From contig CAZVEV010000317.1 of the NCBI GenBank assembly GCA_964625865.1, positions 1 to 6,565 on the forward strand: DNA of 6,565 nucleotides, given 5' to 3'. The notes beneath the pieces were generated by a model. The model saw only the letters and a program-made list of their open reading frames with translations. It was not told the origin of the DNA and did no database searches. The DNA comes from CAZVEV01 sp964625865 (GTDB taxonomy: Bacteria; Planctomycetota; Phycisphaerae; SM23-33). The position numbers and the translations under genes are program-made. Below are positions 6,301 through 6,565 of this stretch, piece after piece (positions within the stretch are counted from its first letter, which is position 1; the number at the start of each line of letters is the position of its first letter).

Positions 6301-6493
6301 CAAGGATCCCCTGGCCGCCCTGGAAGGGCGCGGCGGCGCGCTGCTCTGGTCGGTCTCGGCCGCCGACGGCGCCACCAAGGCCGAGTACCGCCTCAAGGCC
6401 CCGCCGGTCTTCGACGGCCTGATCTCCGCCGGAGGCAAACTCTACCTCACCACCACCGACAGCGCCGTGACCTGCTGGAGCAGTCGCCGGTAG
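3362..6493 (+). CDS. Secreted methyltransferase-fold / PQQ-like beta-propeller protein
   Basis: A 1043-residue protein starting at GTG 3362, with AAGGA at 3348-3352 nine bases upstream; the signal peptide fits this start (residues 1-22, basic K2, Leu/Ile core, cleavage near ALGA). Residues 38-140 look like a class I SAM-methyltransferase fold: VHVGCGDG (42-49), an acidic strand end VHGLDTD (63-69), LPYADDMVNLLIV (99-111) and ILRVLAPRGVALV (123-135). Residues 165-560 carry the first propeller region, with LDxxTGKxLW-like PQQ repeats at 298-310, 340-351, 379-390 and 426-435, then a conserved Cys/His section (HHSRCHR 487-493, WVRGTC 523-528, PPHSCFCY 542-549). Residues 566-606 are a linker made from repeat DNA. 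DWPTYRHDNARSG (607-619) opens the second propeller, with repeats LSAETGKALW (664-673) and LRASDGALVW (704-713), ending at 1043. Proteins of this architecture are common in Planctomycetota, but the function is unknown; a periplasmic role in redox or polysaccharide metabolism is only a guess. It is unclear whether it binds PQQ. Confidence 0.9.
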   Translation: MKQNIITLVLLALLIAAPALGAPGDTVATTCREHRIAGGLIVHVGCGDGKTTGTLRPGESFRVHGLDTDAAQVRKARAHLQKLGVYGPVSVDTFNGTDLPYADDMVNLLIVSGKAPGVRRAEILRVLAPRGVALVGEAKIVKPVPDDVDEWTHYLYGAGGNPVSRDMRVAPPGRLQWNGGPRWSRSHETDMSLTAGAVANGRIIHTHDEGPIGIHETPRTTRRLPDKCSLVARDAYNGVILWKRPMPGWGSAAWDAERWRFGKRDQMWSSPLTLPRRLVVIGDRVYVTLSYRTHVSELDAVTGKTLREFKQTDGAEEIVVHNGRLLARIRPKEGLETVLALDIASGKTLWSRPTVKMDDVTLAARGQRVCFVNAKSLVMLDGRTGKETWRVTVSAGARSRRAVPASTLVLHDEVVLLGRPGSVRALSAKDGKVLWTQKTNASFRGPPDVFIADSLAWVGTLNTIGRDLKTGQVVKQIKPGLLFTTGHHSRCHRARATEKYLLYNYRGIEFLDLRSDGHMRHDWVRGTCRYGLIPANGLIYTPPHSCFCYPGVKLTGFNALAAKGGESKVEGRRSKVPRLEKGPAYGKNPQSEIRPSTALRASNPQSDWPTYRHDNARSGCASVGVPDKVKPAWRTVLRGKISPPVVAAGRVFVAGRDSHTVHCLSAETGKALWACTAGGPVDSPPTISKGRVLFGCTDGTVYCLRASDGALVWRFVAAPQDRRIMSYGRLESARPAHGSVLVENDTVYFAIGRSSYLDGGIALYGLDLATGAVRHHARLAGPAPDLTKPNPRAHEMDGSLNDILVSNGQKLFLTQNVFDLALKSVPAPRIAKWGARKTDLHLVATGGFLDDTMFDRNYWMHARRWPGLYVANATSKAGQILVFDKTTTYGMHMFTTKFSRSPYFEPAAGGYELFADDNDNEPVLAQRDANRERGSMTRAKPPKWSVNIAMRTRAMVLTPPAGKEKTGRLFLAGPPDVIDPKDPLAALEGRGGALLWSVSAADGATKAEYRLKAPPVFDGLISAGGKLYLTTTDSAVTCWSSRR
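5059..5089 (+). repeat. GTCGAAG heptamer tandem repeat inside the propeller gene
   Basis: Four perfect GTCGAAG units (5059-5086) plus GTC. It is read in frame as SKVEGRRSKV in the linker between the two propellers. A 7-bp unit visits all three frames, and none of its codons is a stop on either strand, so it cannot break a reading frame by a nonsense codon. Confidence 0.9.
5123..5178 (+). repeat. AATCCGC/A heptamer repeats inside the propeller gene
   Basis: AATCCGC, AATCCGA and AATCCGC lie in tandem at 5123-5143, read as NPQSEIR. A further AATCCGC plus AATC lies at 5168-5178, read as part of SNPQS. The two blocks are separated by the 24-nt stretch 5144-5167. The lone copies on either side of that stretch are identical, as if it had been inserted into the array. 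Confidence 0.85.
5143..5162. repeat. CCTTCGAC...CTCAGGG dispersed-repeat-like element
   Basis: A 20-bp stretch with CCCT/AGGG inverted ends. Its CCTTCGAC (5144-5151) is the exact reverse complement of GTCGAAGG in the heptamer array 57 nt upstream. From general knowledge, motifs of the form CCTGAGCG..GTCGAAGG recur as dispersed repeats in several bacterial groups; I cannot confirm copy number here. Read in frame as PSTALRA. Confidence 0.6.
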
Positions 6494-6507
6494 TCAGTAG
6501 CCGGTAG
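6486..6507 (+). repeat. Direct repeat GCCGGTAG at the end of the propeller gene
   Basis: GCCGGTAG occurs at 6486-6493, where its TAG is the stop codon, and again at 6500-6507, separated by TCAGTA. It is a short local duplication just past the gene end. No terminator hairpin is seen in the remaining bases of the window. Confidence 0.4.
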
Positions 6508-6526
6508 GCGGGGGCGCATCCCACCT

Positions 6527-6540
6527 GAGTAGGTAGTGTG
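6527..6540. repeat. Short repeat GAGTAGGTAG, copy 2
   Basis: Direct-orientation counterpart of the copy at 140-153, with 13 of 14 bases the same. Both lie in intergenic DNA. Confidence 0.3.
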
Positions 6541-6549
6541 TGCGGAGTG

Positions 6550-6563
6550 CTGGAACCTGGAAC
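6550..6563. repeat. CTGGAAC heptamer, two tandem units
   Basis: CTGGAAC is repeated twice in tandem (6550-6556, 6557-6563) two bases before the window ends. It is a third heptamer family alongside GTCGAAG and AATCCGC/A and is also stop-free in all six frames. The array appears to stop at GC, but the window edge prevents judging its full extent. Confidence 0.5.
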
Positions 6564-6565
6564 GC

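Noticed and set aside
5257..6507. 416-codon plus-strand frame overlapping the end of the propeller gene
   Set aside because: The product is Arg/Gly/Pro/His-rich without any domain, and the overlapping frame carries the propeller repeats.

Overview
The window is GC-rich and looks like chromosomal DNA of a Planctomycetota bacterium, most likely Phycisphaerae-like. This is an inference from three things: PEP-CTERM surface proteins ending in PEPAT + hydrophobic segment + RRRR, a very long secreted methyltransferase-like/PQQ beta-propeller protein of a type common in that phylum, and short heptanucleotide repeats scattered between and inside genes. No RNA gene, CRISPR array or transposase gene is visible.

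Layout: (1) 1-272 is a leader with no gene. (2) 273-2839 holds three co-directional genes for exported PEP-CTERM proteins, spaced 57 and 17 nt apart and each with a clear AGGAG-type ribosome site. The first is a beta-rich protein of unknown function, the second has two copies of a carbohydrate-binding-like beta-sandwich, and the third has a discoidin/F5-8C-like domain. (3) 2840-3361 is a 522-nt gene-free stretch holding a perfect palindrome, an orphan PEP-CTERM tail fragment, a strong intrinsic terminator, a REPIN/MITE-like double palindrome, and a promoter with a long leader. (4) 3362-6493 encodes a 1043-residue exported protein with an N-terminal methyltransferase-like fold and two PQQ-type propeller regions. 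The linker between the propellers contains in-frame interspersed repeat DNA. (5) 6494-6565 is a short repeat-bearing tail.

The three PEP-CTERM genes probably form one transcription unit ending at the 2944-2980 hairpin. Their products would be exported by Sec and processed by an exosortase encoded elsewhere; likely roles are at the cell surface or in matrix or polysaccharide binding. The propeller gene appears to have its own promoter.

The most notable signals are repeat-based. One is a pair of 31-bp GC-rich hairpins in inverted orientation whose copies differ by a compensatory base-pair swap. The other is heptamer repeats (GTCGAAG, AATCCGC/A, CTGGAAC) that are stop-free in all six frames, two of which have become protein-coding sequence. 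I see no complete new defence or metabolic system here.
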